Source of the DNA: Lentisphaeria bacterium UBA1732 | GTDB lineage: Bacteria > Verrucomicrobiota > Lentisphaeria > Victivallales > UBA1829 | Assembly (NCBI GenBank): GCA_002315855.1 | Contig: DCIG01000084.1 | Location: 1-64,000 of the forward strand | Direction: 5' to 3' | DNA length: 64,000 nt | Shown: piece by piece, positions 25,578 to 32,995 of the stretch | Numbering within the stretch: position 1 is the stretch's first letter | Layout: the number at the start of each line of letters is the position of its first letter | Made by a program: the position numbers and the translations under genes | The notes under the pieces: generated by a model | The model's input: the letters and a program-made list of their open reading frames with translations, nothing else | Database searches by the model: none | Told to the model about the DNA's origin: nothing

Positions 25578-26603
25578 ATGATGCCTCCGCATAATCAGCC
25601 TTTTGTCGTCGGTGTCGGTACTGCGATTGTTGATTTGACTGCTTATGTGGAGGATTCTTTTGTCTCTGCACTCGTCCCCGAAGGAAAAGGCGGTACGGTT
25701 CATGTGTCTGCCGCCCGCCTGAATCATTCACTTCATTGTCTGGAGAAAGCCGGTATCCCCGTTGTGCAGAATCCCGGCGGCTCTACGGGAAATCTTTTGT
25801 GCGGCTTGTCCCGGCTCGGCTTTCGCACCGCCATGTTTACCAAGCTCGGAAACGATTCGTTCGGCGATTTCTATGCACGGACGTTTGAGGAGGAGGGCGG
25901 TTGCTCCGATTATTTCCTCAGGACGTCTGAATACGAAACAGGGCGTTGTCTCGCTTTTGTAACCCCGGATGCTGAACGCACTTTCCTTACCTGTCTTGGT
26001 GCTTCTGCCGCGATTGTTCCTGATGAAATCCCTCCCGCCCTGTGTCGCGGTGCGTCTTTGGTTCATACGGAGAGTTATCTGCTGGCCGTTCCCCGTCATA
26101 TCCCCGCCGTTTTGTCCGGTGCGCAGACGGAGAATGTTCCCGTCAGTATGGATTTGGCGTCTCCGAATATGGTGCGTTCCTGCGGCGAAATCATGCACGC
26201 CATGTACCCTCATTCTGTGGAAATCCTGTTCGGCAATGAAACGGAATTTGCACTCTACACCGGCAAAAACGCCCCCGAAGAGATACTTCAATCCGTTCAA
26301 AGCGATTTCCCCGTTGTCGGCTTGAAATTGGGGGCAAAAGGTTCCTTGGTTCGTATCAAAGACGACATCGCCCGCATTCCTGCTGTCCCCGTGAAAGCGG
26401 TTGATACCATTGGGGCAGGGGACTATTGGCAGGCAGGATTCATCTATGGTTATTTGAATCATTTCCCTGCTGAATTGACCGGGCGTATTGCTTCCATGAT
26501 GGGGGCCGCTGCCGTTTCCTCCCATGGTGCCCGCATTCCAGCTCAAAAAATGGCCTCCCTGAAACTTGAAATTCAACACCTCATCGACACTTTCCCCCGC
26601 TGA
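25578..26603 (+). CDS. PfkB-family kinase, probably adenosine kinase
   Basis: A 341-residue ribokinase-like enzyme. The PfkB motif 2 DTIGAGD with the catalytic Asp is near residue 275, and the N-terminal GGSTGNLLCGLSRLG segment fits the sugar/nucleoside-binding side. The length and the NxxxxE (GNETEFALYTG) motif match adenosine kinase-like proteins. Downstream of metK this would clear adenosine released when S-adenosylhomocysteine is split. The substrate is inferred from context, not proven. Confidence 0.8.
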   Translation: MMPPHNQPFVVGVGTAIVDLTAYVEDSFVSALVPEGKGGTVHVSAARLNHSLHCLEKAGIPVVQNPGGSTGNLLCGLSRLGFRTAMFTKLGNDSFGDFYARTFEEEGGCSDYFLRTSEYETGRCLAFVTPDAERTFLTCLGASAAIVPDEIPPALCRGASLVHTESYLLAVPRHIPAVLSGAQTENVPVSMDLASPNMVRSCGEIMHAMYPHSVEILFGNETEFALYTGKNAPEEILQSVQSDFPVVGLKLGAKGSLVRIKDDIARIPAVPVKAVDTIGAGDYWQAGFIYGYLNHFPAELTGRIASMMGAAAVSSHGARIPAQKMASLKLEIQHLIDTFPR

Positions 26604-26845
26604 TTCACATTACCCTTTTTCCTCCCGTATTACCCTGTTTATTTCCCCTTTTTCAAGTTTTCTTTCGTTCTTCCCCATTCTCTTCCCCATTCTCTTTCTT
26701 TTTCTCTTCCTTTTTCTCTTCCATATCACCCCGTTCTTCCCCCGTTTTCTCACTTTTTTCTCCTGTATTCTCCCTTTATTTTCTGTTTTTATAATCCATG
26801 GTTATTTTCTTATCGATATTTTTCTTACTTATTCCCTCTTTTTAT
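26604..26845 (+). other. Long pyrimidine-rich spacer
   Basis: About 240 bases are almost entirely C and T on the plus strand. In the two 60-base stretches 26641-26760 only about 10-12 percent are purines. No gene is seen in it. It precedes the serA promoter. Confidence 0.8.
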
Positions 26846-26874
26846 TTGACTTTTTCCCTTTCCAGGTGTATAGT
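26846..26874 (+). promoter_or_regulatory. Promoter of serA-folK
   Basis: TTGACT, 17 bp, TATAGT, with GTG before the -10. It is one of the best matches in the window and ends a pyrimidine-rich tract. Confidence 0.8.
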
Positions 26875-26923
26875 AATATTTTATAAAATCCGTATTTCAC
26901 AAATCTTTGAAGGAGATTTTTTC

Positions 26924-28480
26924 ATGAGAAAAGTTCTGATTCCGACCAAACTCGACAAAGTCGTCGCCGAAATCCTCGGCAAAAAAGGATTCACTGTCGT
27001 CCAGAATCCTGATCTTCCCCTCGCTGACCTCGCTGCCGCAAATCCTGATGCCAATGCCATCATCGTTCGCAGTGAAAAGGTTACACCGGAAATCATGGAC
27101 GGACTCAAGGATTTGAAACTTGTCGTTCGTGCTGGTGCCGGTTTCGACAACATCGACATCCGTCATGCCCGCAAACTCGGCATTGACGTCATGAATACAC
27201 CGGGTGCCAACTCCAATGCTGTTGCAGAAGAAGTCGTCGCAGTGATTCTTGCCGCCTATCGCCACATCGTCCCCGCTGATATTTCCACACGTGCCGGCAA
27301 ATGGGAAAAGAAGAGCTTCATGGGGCGCGAACTCACCGGCAAAACCATCGGTATCCTCGGACTCGGCAATATCGGTCGTCTTCTGATCAAGCGTCTCTCC
27401 GGCTTCGATGTTACAATCCTCGGCTTCGACCCTGTCCTGTCCTCCGACTTGGCGGCTTCTCTGGGTGCCAGGCTCTGCACGCTGGAAGAAATCTTCGCTC
27501 AGTCTGACATCATTTCTCTCCACATCCCCGAAAATGACAAGACCCGCGGCATGATCAATGCCTCTCTGCTCTCCCTCATGAAGCCCGGTGCCATGCTCGT
27601 CAACTGCGCCCGTGCCGGTATCGTGGATGAAAATGCCATTCGCGCCGCCAAAGAGGAAAAGAAAATCGTTTTCTGCAACGATGTTTACGCAAAAGATGCC
27701 GAAGGCGACAAATCGGTTGCCGACATTGCCGACATCATGCTCCCGCACCTCGGTGCCAGTACCAAGGAAGCCAACTTCCTTGCCGCCAAGCGCGCGGCGG
27801 AACAGATGGTTGCCTACTTTGAAGACGGCGTTACTGCCTGCGTGGTCAACAAGGGCGTTCCCGATGGTCTTGATCCCGATTACCAGACACTTGCATCCGT
27901 GCTTGCCGGAGTTGGTGCTGCCTATCTGAAAGGTGCCGCCATTTCCAGGATTGAGCTCAGCTGTTACGGCAAACTCCACAAGTTCGCCAAGTGGATGATT
28001 GCCCCGATTACCTCTGCCATTTGCCATGAATTTGACGCGTTCAGCGGTGCGGATGAAGCCATGAAGTGCCTCGAAAGCCGCGGCATTCAGTTTGAAAATC
28101 GCGAAACCGATGAAACCAAGCACTACGGCGAAGCCATTACTCTTGACTTCAAGGTCGCCGGCGGCAGCTGCTCTGTCCGCGGTACCATTACCGAAGGCAA
28201 GATTATGATTTCCCGCATCAACAACTTCGACGGCATCTATCTCCAGCCGCAGGGCGAAACCATCTTCGTTCAGTATGTGGATGCTCCGGGTGTCATCAGC
28301 CGTATCGGCGGACTCCTTGCCGGCAGAAACATCAACATCACAGACATCCGTGCTCCGCAGGGCATTGGCTCCACCAATTCTCTGCTGGTTGCCAAAGTGA
28401 ATGCTCCGGTCTCCGCTGAATTGCTCAAGCAGATCAGCGACTCCGTCAGCGCAGTGAATTCGTTCACTTTCAGCTGCTGA
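26924..28480 (+). CDS. serA: D-3-phosphoglycerate dehydrogenase
   Basis: A 518-residue SerA, first step of serine synthesis. The Rossmann motif is GILGLGNIGRLL and the catalytic Arg is in NCARAGIVDE. LPHLGAST holds the active-site His, and an ACT domain closes the protein (VQYVDAPGVISRIGGLLAGR). The intervening domain makes this the long form, which usually responds to serine. The start at 26924 has AAGGAG at the right distance. An extension further upstream reads through the promoter and is rejected. The stop overlaps the folK start (TGATG). Confidence 0.96.
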   Translation: MRKVLIPTKLDKVVAEILGKKGFTVVQNPDLPLADLAAANPDANAIIVRSEKVTPEIMDGLKDLKLVVRAGAGFDNIDIRHARKLGIDVMNTPGANSNAVAEEVVAVILAAYRHIVPADISTRAGKWEKKSFMGRELTGKTIGILGLGNIGRLLIKRLSGFDVTILGFDPVLSSDLAASLGARLCTLEEIFAQSDIISLHIPENDKTRGMINASLLSLMKPGAMLVNCARAGIVDENAIRAAKEEKKIVFCNDVYAKDAEGDKSVADIADIMLPHLGASTKEANFLAAKRAAEQMVAYFEDGVTACVVNKGVPDGLDPDYQTLASVLAGVGAAYLKGAAISRIELSCYGKLHKFAKWMIAPITSAICHEFDAFSGADEAMKCLESRGIQFENRETDETKHYGEAITLDFKVAGGSCSVRGTITEGKIMISRINNFDGIYLQPQGETIFVQYVDAPGVISRIGGLLAGRNINITDIRAPQGIGSTNSLLVAKVNAPVSAELLKQISDSVSAVNSFTFSC

Positions 28481-28947
28481 TGTCTGAACTTTGCGTGATT
28501 GCGCTCGGCGGAAATATCGGGGATGTCCCTGCGGCTTTCCGCCGTGCCGCTTCAGCTCTTTCCGGCGCAGGATTTTACGTCCTGCGCCTTTCGTCTTTTT
28601 ATCAGACTTCTCCTGTTGACTGTCCTCCGGGCACTCCCGACTTCACAAATGCCGTTTTGACCGGATTCTGGGATGGCTCTCCCGAAGATTTGCTGCATCT
28701 TTGTCAGCGCATTGAAGCGGACAATGGCCGTCCGAATAATCACGGCTATCATGTGGCGCGCACCCTCGATTTGGACATCATTCTCTTTGGTTCGCGGCGA
28801 ATCCGCACCCCGGAGCTGACCATCCCTCATCCGCGCGCCGCCGAACGTGATTTCGTGCTGATTCCGCTTCGTGAAATCATGCCGGAGCTTGCGAATCGTC
28901 TCACACGCTGTCCCCTTCGTCGTCCCTCGTCCGTTCCTCTGTTGTAA
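28480..28947 (+). CDS. folK: HPPK, 6-hydroxymethyl-7,8-dihydropterin pyrophosphokinase
   Basis: A 155-residue FolK of the folate pathway. LGGNIGD opens it, the catalytic and metal residues are in RTLDLDIILFG, and TIPHPRAAERDFVLIPL follows. Length matches the family. It is translationally coupled to serA by a one-base overlap. Confidence 0.95.
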   Translation: MSELCVIALGGNIGDVPAAFRRAASALSGAGFYVLRLSSFYQTSPVDCPPGTPDFTNAVLTGFWDGSPEDLLHLCQRIEADNGRPNNHGYHVARTLDLDIILFGSRRIRTPELTIPHPRAAERDFVLIPLREIMPELANRLTRCPLRRPSSVPLL

Positions 28948-28994
28948 GTCGTGGATTTCTCAAGGGAAACATCGTCTTTTTTTACCTTTTTTTC

Positions 28995-29023
28995 TTGAAT
29001 TATCTCGAAAAATAGTGTATATT
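28995..29023 (+). promoter_or_regulatory. Promoter of guaA-like gene
   Basis: TTGAAT, 17 bp, TATATT, with GTG before the -10. Confidence 0.75.
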
Positions 29024-29063
29024 AATTGATTAATCCATTTTCAACCGAAAAGGTCGATCACAA

Positions 29064-30338
29064 ATGAAAATCACTCCTCAAACTGTTGTTCTTCTGAACT
29101 TCGGATGCCGTGATATCCAGAAACTCGCACGTGCTATCCGTGATCATCACATCTACACGATGGTCATGCCGAAGACAGTTGACGCAAAACGTATCCTCGC
29201 TGAACAGGCGGTCGGTATTCTGGTTTGCCGCGATGCTTCCATGCCTGCTCCCACTGCGGATGATACTGCCCGTATCTCCGAATGCAATCTCCCCGTCATG
29301 TCGGTTGTCGTGGACTCCGATCCTGTTGCCGGCCTGAATGCCATTCTTGCATTCCTCACCGACAAATGCGGCTGCACCGGTTCCTGGAAACTGGAAAACT
29401 TCATTGATGAAGCTGTCGCGGACATTCGTGCTCAAGTCGGCAAGGAACAGGTCATTCTCGGCCTTTCCGGCGGTGTCGATTCTTCGGTCGTTGCCGCTTT
29501 GATTCACAAAGCCATTGGTGATCAGCTCACCTGCGTCTTTGTCAATCATGGACTCCTTCGCAAGAATGAAGCCGAAATGGTTCAGCAGATTTTCGGGCGC
29601 AACTTCAAAATCAATCTGAAATACATCGATGCCTCCGATCGTTTCCTCGACAAGCTCGCCGGCGTGGACGAGCCTGAACGCAAGCGCAAAATCATCGGCA
29701 AGGAATTTATCGACGTTTTCGCCGAAGCCGCTGCCGAAGTCAATGCTCCTTTCCTGGCTCAGGGTACCATCTATCCTGACATTCTGGAAAGCATCCCCAT
29801 GGACGGCAATCCGAAGGGCGTGATCAAGAGCCACCACAATGTCGGCGGCCTCCCCGAAAACATGAAGTTCAAACTGGTTGAACCGGTTGATCGTCTGTTC
29901 AAGGATGAAGTCCGTCAGGTCGGTCGTATGCTTGGGCTCCCGTCGGAAGTTCTTGACCGTCATCCGTTCCCCGGTCCGTCTCTGGGCGTTCGTCATCTTG
30001 GCGCCATTCGCCGCGATACCCTGAAAATGCTGGTCAAAGCCGATGCCATCGTTACAGAAGAGCTTATCAAGGCCGACTGGTATCACAAGACCTGGCAGAC
30101 CTTCGCTGTTTTCCTGCCCGTGAAAGCCACCGGCATGAAGAATGGTCTCCGCACCTATGATTATGTCATTGCCATCCGTTCCATCAACAGCATTGACGCC
30201 GTTACCGCTCAGGTCGTGCGTCTGCCGTGGGAACTCATCGACAAGATGACCGCCCGCATCATCAACGAAGTGCAGGGCATCAATCGTGTCGTCTATGACG
30301 TTACTCCGAAGCCTCCCGGAACCATCGAATGGGAATAA
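29064..30338 (+). CDS. guaA: GMP synthase without an active glutaminase domain
   Basis: A 424-residue GuaA. The synthetase half is complete: LSGGVDSS PP-loop at residues 134-141, FVNHGLLRKNE, GTIYPDILES, IKSHHNVGGLPE, HPFPGPSLGVR, and the dimer end TPKPPGTIEWE. The N-terminal 100 residues begin like the usual glutamine amidotransferase (VVLLNFGCRDIQKLARAIRD) but are only half as long. At the nucleophile-elbow position the sequence reads PVMSVVVDS rather than GICYGMQ, and the stretch that should hold the catalytic His and Glu is missing. Either ammonia is used directly, or a separate glutaminase feeds it, as in archaea. No second gene of that kind is in the window. Confidence 0.93.
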   Translation: MKITPQTVVLLNFGCRDIQKLARAIRDHHIYTMVMPKTVDAKRILAEQAVGILVCRDASMPAPTADDTARISECNLPVMSVVVDSDPVAGLNAILAFLTDKCGCTGSWKLENFIDEAVADIRAQVGKEQVILGLSGGVDSSVVAALIHKAIGDQLTCVFVNHGLLRKNEAEMVQQIFGRNFKINLKYIDASDRFLDKLAGVDEPERKRKIIGKEFIDVFAEAAAEVNAPFLAQGTIYPDILESIPMDGNPKGVIKSHHNVGGLPENMKFKLVEPVDRLFKDEVRQVGRMLGLPSEVLDRHPFPGPSLGVRHLGAIRRDTLKMLVKADAIVTEELIKADWYHKTWQTFAVFLPVKATGMKNGLRTYDYVIAIRSINSIDAVTAQVVRLPWELIDKMTARIINEVQGINRVVYDVTPKPPGTIEWE

Positions 30339-30361
30339 TCGGGTTGTCTCTCTGACCTCTG

Positions 30362-30394
30362 TACCGTCCGGTTTCATCAATCGGGCGGTTTTTT
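30362..30394 (+). terminator. Terminator of guaA-like gene
   Basis: ACCGTCCG pairs with CGGGCGGT (one G-U) and is followed by six T. It ends right at the -35 box of the next promoter. Confidence 0.75.
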
Positions 30395-30395
30395 C

Positions 30396-30424
30396 TTGCA
30401 AAAATTACCGGAATGGTGTATATT
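30396..30424 (+). promoter_or_regulatory. Promoter of MFS transporter gene
   Basis: TTGCAA, 17 bp, TATATT, with GTG before the -10. Confidence 0.65.
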
Positions 30425-30502
30425 GATTTCGTCTGATTTCTTTGCGGTATCGCATTCTTTTGACTTTTCACTTCATTGGTGCATCGCCTGTGCCTTTTCA
30501 GT

Positions 30503-30571
30503 GAGCTGATTTCAAACGTCATTGACGGAACGATTTGAAATCCTCTTCGGCAGGACCTTTGAAATTAGCTC
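30503..30571. repeat. Short inverted-repeat element in MFS leader
   Basis: A 69-bp form runs from GAGCTGATTTCAAACGTC to GACCTTTGAAATTAGCTC and ends 12 bases before the start codon, so its right half overlaps the ribosome-binding region. Confidence 0.7.
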
Positions 30572-30583
30572 CGGGGACATAAT

Positions 30584-31885
30584 ATGTTTTTCTCAAGAAA
30601 ATTCTTCCCGTTTTTCGCCACATTCTTTCTTGGCGCATTCAACGATAATATCTTTCGCAATGCGCTGGTCATTTTGATTACCTATCAGTCCGGCTATTCG
30701 GAAAAAACTTCATTTACGCTGAGTTTCCTTGCCATGTGCCTGCTTATGCTTCCCTATTTTCCGTTTTCCGCCACTGCCGGACAGCTTGCCGATAAATACA
30801 GCCGCACTGCCCTGTTCCGTTTTACGAAAATGATGGAGCTTGTCCTGATGATTCCCGTTTTCTTCCTCTTTCGCATGGGAAATGTTCCTCTTCTGCTTTG
30901 CCTTCTGTTTTTCATGGGCACGCAGTCCACGCTGTTCAGCCCCCTGAAATACTCCTACATTCCGCAGGTGCTTTCCCCCTCCGAACTTCTCATCGGCAAT
31001 GCCTATGTGAATGCCGGGACCTATTTTGCCATCATTCTTGGTGCTGTGCTTGGCAATTGCCTGATTACACTTCCCCATGGCGGCACCATTACCGGCGGAA
31101 TCATTCTGATTGTCGCGGTGCTGGGATGTACTGCCGCATTCCTGATCCCGAAGCTCCCCGGTCTGAAACCTGATTTGAAACTCGACCGCAGTTGTTCGGT
31201 TGCCACCTGGCACATCCTGAAAATTGTCTTCCGCGACCGCATTGTCGCGCATTGCGTGATGGGGCTTTCCATGTTCTGGATGACGGCGGCCCTGTATGTG
31301 TCTCTCCTTGCCGGAGGCTGTAAAGAGATGCTTCATGCGCAGTCGTCGCTTGTCCCTGTTTTCTATCTTCTGTTCTCTGCCGGTGTGGCGGTTGGCTCTT
31401 TGCTTTGCAAACGCATTGGTGCCCGCACGAATATCATGAAACTCGTCTCTCCTGCGCTTCTTCTGATGGGCTTGTTTACCGTTGATTTCTATTTTGCCGT
31501 TACCTCCGGTGTCTTCCGCAGCGGCTCTTCCGAATCGCTCTTCACACTGCGCGAAATTGCCGTGATTCCTGCGTTCTGGCGTGCCTGTATTGACCTGATG
31601 GGGCTTTCCGCTTGCGGCGGCTTCTATTCCGTCCCTCTGAATGCTCTGATGCAGGGACGTGCCGACCGTCATGAAGTCGCCCGCATTGTTGCCGGAAACA
31701 ATATTGTCAATTCTGCCGCCATTGCGTTGGGGACACTCCTTGTTATGCTCCTCACATCGACTGGCATAATGGCGTCTTCAGGCGTGATTCTTTTGTTAGC
31801 CGGTTTTAATTTTCTGACTGCTCTGTACATGCTCATCCTGCGCGGACAGGTCATCTCCGGCGATACCTCAAAAAAATGCAGTTGA
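30584..31885 (+). CDS. LplT-like MFS transporter
   Basis: A 433-residue major-facilitator protein with about twelve membrane helices. The opening FFATFFLGAFNDNIFRNALVI is typical of LplT and of the transporter half of Aas-like fusions, which move lysophospholipids across the inner membrane for re-acylation. The D-x-x-SR-type loop appears as GQLADKYSRTALFR. The acyltransferase and acyl-ACP synthetase partners are not fused here. Substrate is inferred from this resemblance. Confidence 0.8.
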   Translation: MFFSRKFFPFFATFFLGAFNDNIFRNALVILITYQSGYSEKTSFTLSFLAMCLLMLPYFPFSATAGQLADKYSRTALFRFTKMMELVLMIPVFFLFRMGNVPLLLCLLFFMGTQSTLFSPLKYSYIPQVLSPSELLIGNAYVNAGTYFAIILGAVLGNCLITLPHGGTITGGIILIVAVLGCTAAFLIPKLPGLKPDLKLDRSCSVATWHILKIVFRDRIVAHCVMGLSMFWMTAALYVSLLAGGCKEMLHAQSSLVPVFYLLFSAGVAVGSLLCKRIGARTNIMKLVSPALLLMGLFTVDFYFAVTSGVFRSGSSESLFTLREIAVIPAFWRACIDLMGLSACGGFYSVPLNALMQGRADRHEVARIVAGNNIVNSAAIALGTLLVMLLTSTGIMASSGVILLLAGFNFLTALYMLILRGQVISGDTSKKCS

Positions 31886-31909
31886 TTTCAAATGCGTTTG
31901 AAATTGGCT
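31881..31909. repeat. Relic of inverted-repeat element
   Basis: TTGATTTCAAA-TGC-GTTTGAAATTGG makes a compact hairpin built from the two element ends. It overlaps the MFS stop and lies 20 bases before the GNAT start. Confidence 0.5.
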
Positions 31910-31928
31910 TTCAAAAAATGGAACTCAA

Positions 31929-32432
31929 ATGAAGACTTCTTTTCAACAGCTTGTTGCCCCGTCTGAACTCGCCGCAATTCGCAGAATTGCCGATTCCATT
32001 TGGCCTGAAACATTCCGCGACATCCTTTCTCCCGAACAAATCGTCTATATGATGAAGATGATGTATGCACCCGAGGTGATGGAGCGCGAACTTGCCGAAG
32101 GCTATCGCTTCGACGTCCTGAAAATTGACGGCGAACCTGCCGGCTATATGGTGTATGCGGTTTACGATGGCAAAGAAAGCACGGTCAAACTCCACAAGCT
32201 CTATCTCCTCAGCAAATACCACGGGCAGGGCTTCGGCACATTGATGCTGAATCATGTGATGGAGGTCGTGCGCGGCTGGGGCTTCCGTACCCTCCGCCTG
32301 AATGTCAATAAATACAATGCCCGCGCCATTCGCGCCTACGAGCGTAACGGCTTCATCACTGCCGAGTCTGTGAAAAATGACATCGGCGGCGGCTTCTTCA
32401 TGGACGATTACGTCATGGACAAAGCCCTTTGA
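31929..32432 (+). CDS. GNAT-family N-acetyltransferase
   Basis: A 167-residue acetyltransferase. The acetyl-CoA loop is LYLLSKYHGQGFGTLMLNH (Q/RxxGxG/A form QGFGT), then LRLNVNKYNARAIRAYERNGF, both standard GNAT motifs. The substrate cannot be told. It lies 43 bases after the MFS gene on the same strand and may share its transcript. Confidence 0.88.
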   Translation: MKTSFQQLVAPSELAAIRRIADSIWPETFRDILSPEQIVYMMKMMYAPEVMERELAEGYRFDVLKIDGEPAGYMVYAVYDGKESTVKLHKLYLLSKYHGQGFGTLMLNHVMEVVRGWGFRTLRLNVNKYNARAIRAYERNGFITAESVKNDIGGGFFMDDYVMDKAL

Positions 32433-32515
32433 CTTCGTCCCCCCGCAATCCTGTATCTTCGGTCATTTATCGTTTTGATTGTCTGAAAAACAGCGGGCGT
32501 ATGTCTGTAGCAAGT

Positions 32516-32995
32516 TTATTGTGCAAAAATGATTTTGGGAAAATGACCTTTTTTTACTTCGCTGTGATGTTTTCTGCGAATTGACAGAAGTAGTTTTTGC
32601 CCAAAAGAAGATATTTCGGGACAATGGCTGTTTTGCCTTAAAATGATATAGAATTCTTTATAGCTGTGAAAATTTTCTACGTGATTCTTAAACCAATCCA
32701 TTGAACATGCTATTTGTTGAATGGCATGTTCAATGTCTGAACCTTTCAGTTCCACGAAAAGACACTCCCCGTTTTCATAATCACGAATGCACCAGTCGCA
32801 CCGTACACCTTCAAACAGTGCTTGTTGGGGCGGAGTCTTTTTCCTGTCTTCATCAATGTGGATTTTTTCACATTTCCTTTGTCCGACTTCAACAACTACG
32901 GAATGATTGGTTCCTTGTTCTTTCAATGAGAAAGACGGATAATCAGCACCAAGAATACAATCGGCATGTTCGGGGAATAAATCAATCATTTTCAT
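32516..32995 (-). CDS. Putative PD-(D/E)XK nuclease partner of AAA ATPase
   Basis: A 159-residue protein with no family recognised with certainty. Residues 64-84 read GVRCDWCIRDYENGECLFVE then LK. This gives Asp67 and Glu82-x-Lys84, the spacing of a PD-(D/E)XK nuclease core, with Gln94-Gln95 in the helix after it as in many RecB-like nucleases. The segment FVELKGSDIEHAIQQI is the most recognisable. Three cysteines (66, 69, 78) cluster there. The start overlaps the ATPase stop by ATGA, so the two are translationally coupled. Base composition is AT-rich like the ATPase and unlike the flanks. A defence role is inference. A restriction-like or repair nuclease is possible. Confidence 0.7.
   Translation of the reverse strand: MKMIDLFPEHADCILGADYPSFSLKEQGTNHSVVVEVGQRKCEKIHIDEDRKKTPPQQALFEGVRCDWCIRDYENGECLFVELKGSDIEHAIQQIACSMDWFKNHVENFHSYKEFYIILRQNSHCPEISSFGQKLLLSIRRKHHSEVKKGHFPKIIFAQ

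Noticed and set aside
29058..30401. A 447-codon frame antisense to guaA
   Set aside because: The guaA frame is unmistakable. The antisense product is a shadow of its codon bias.
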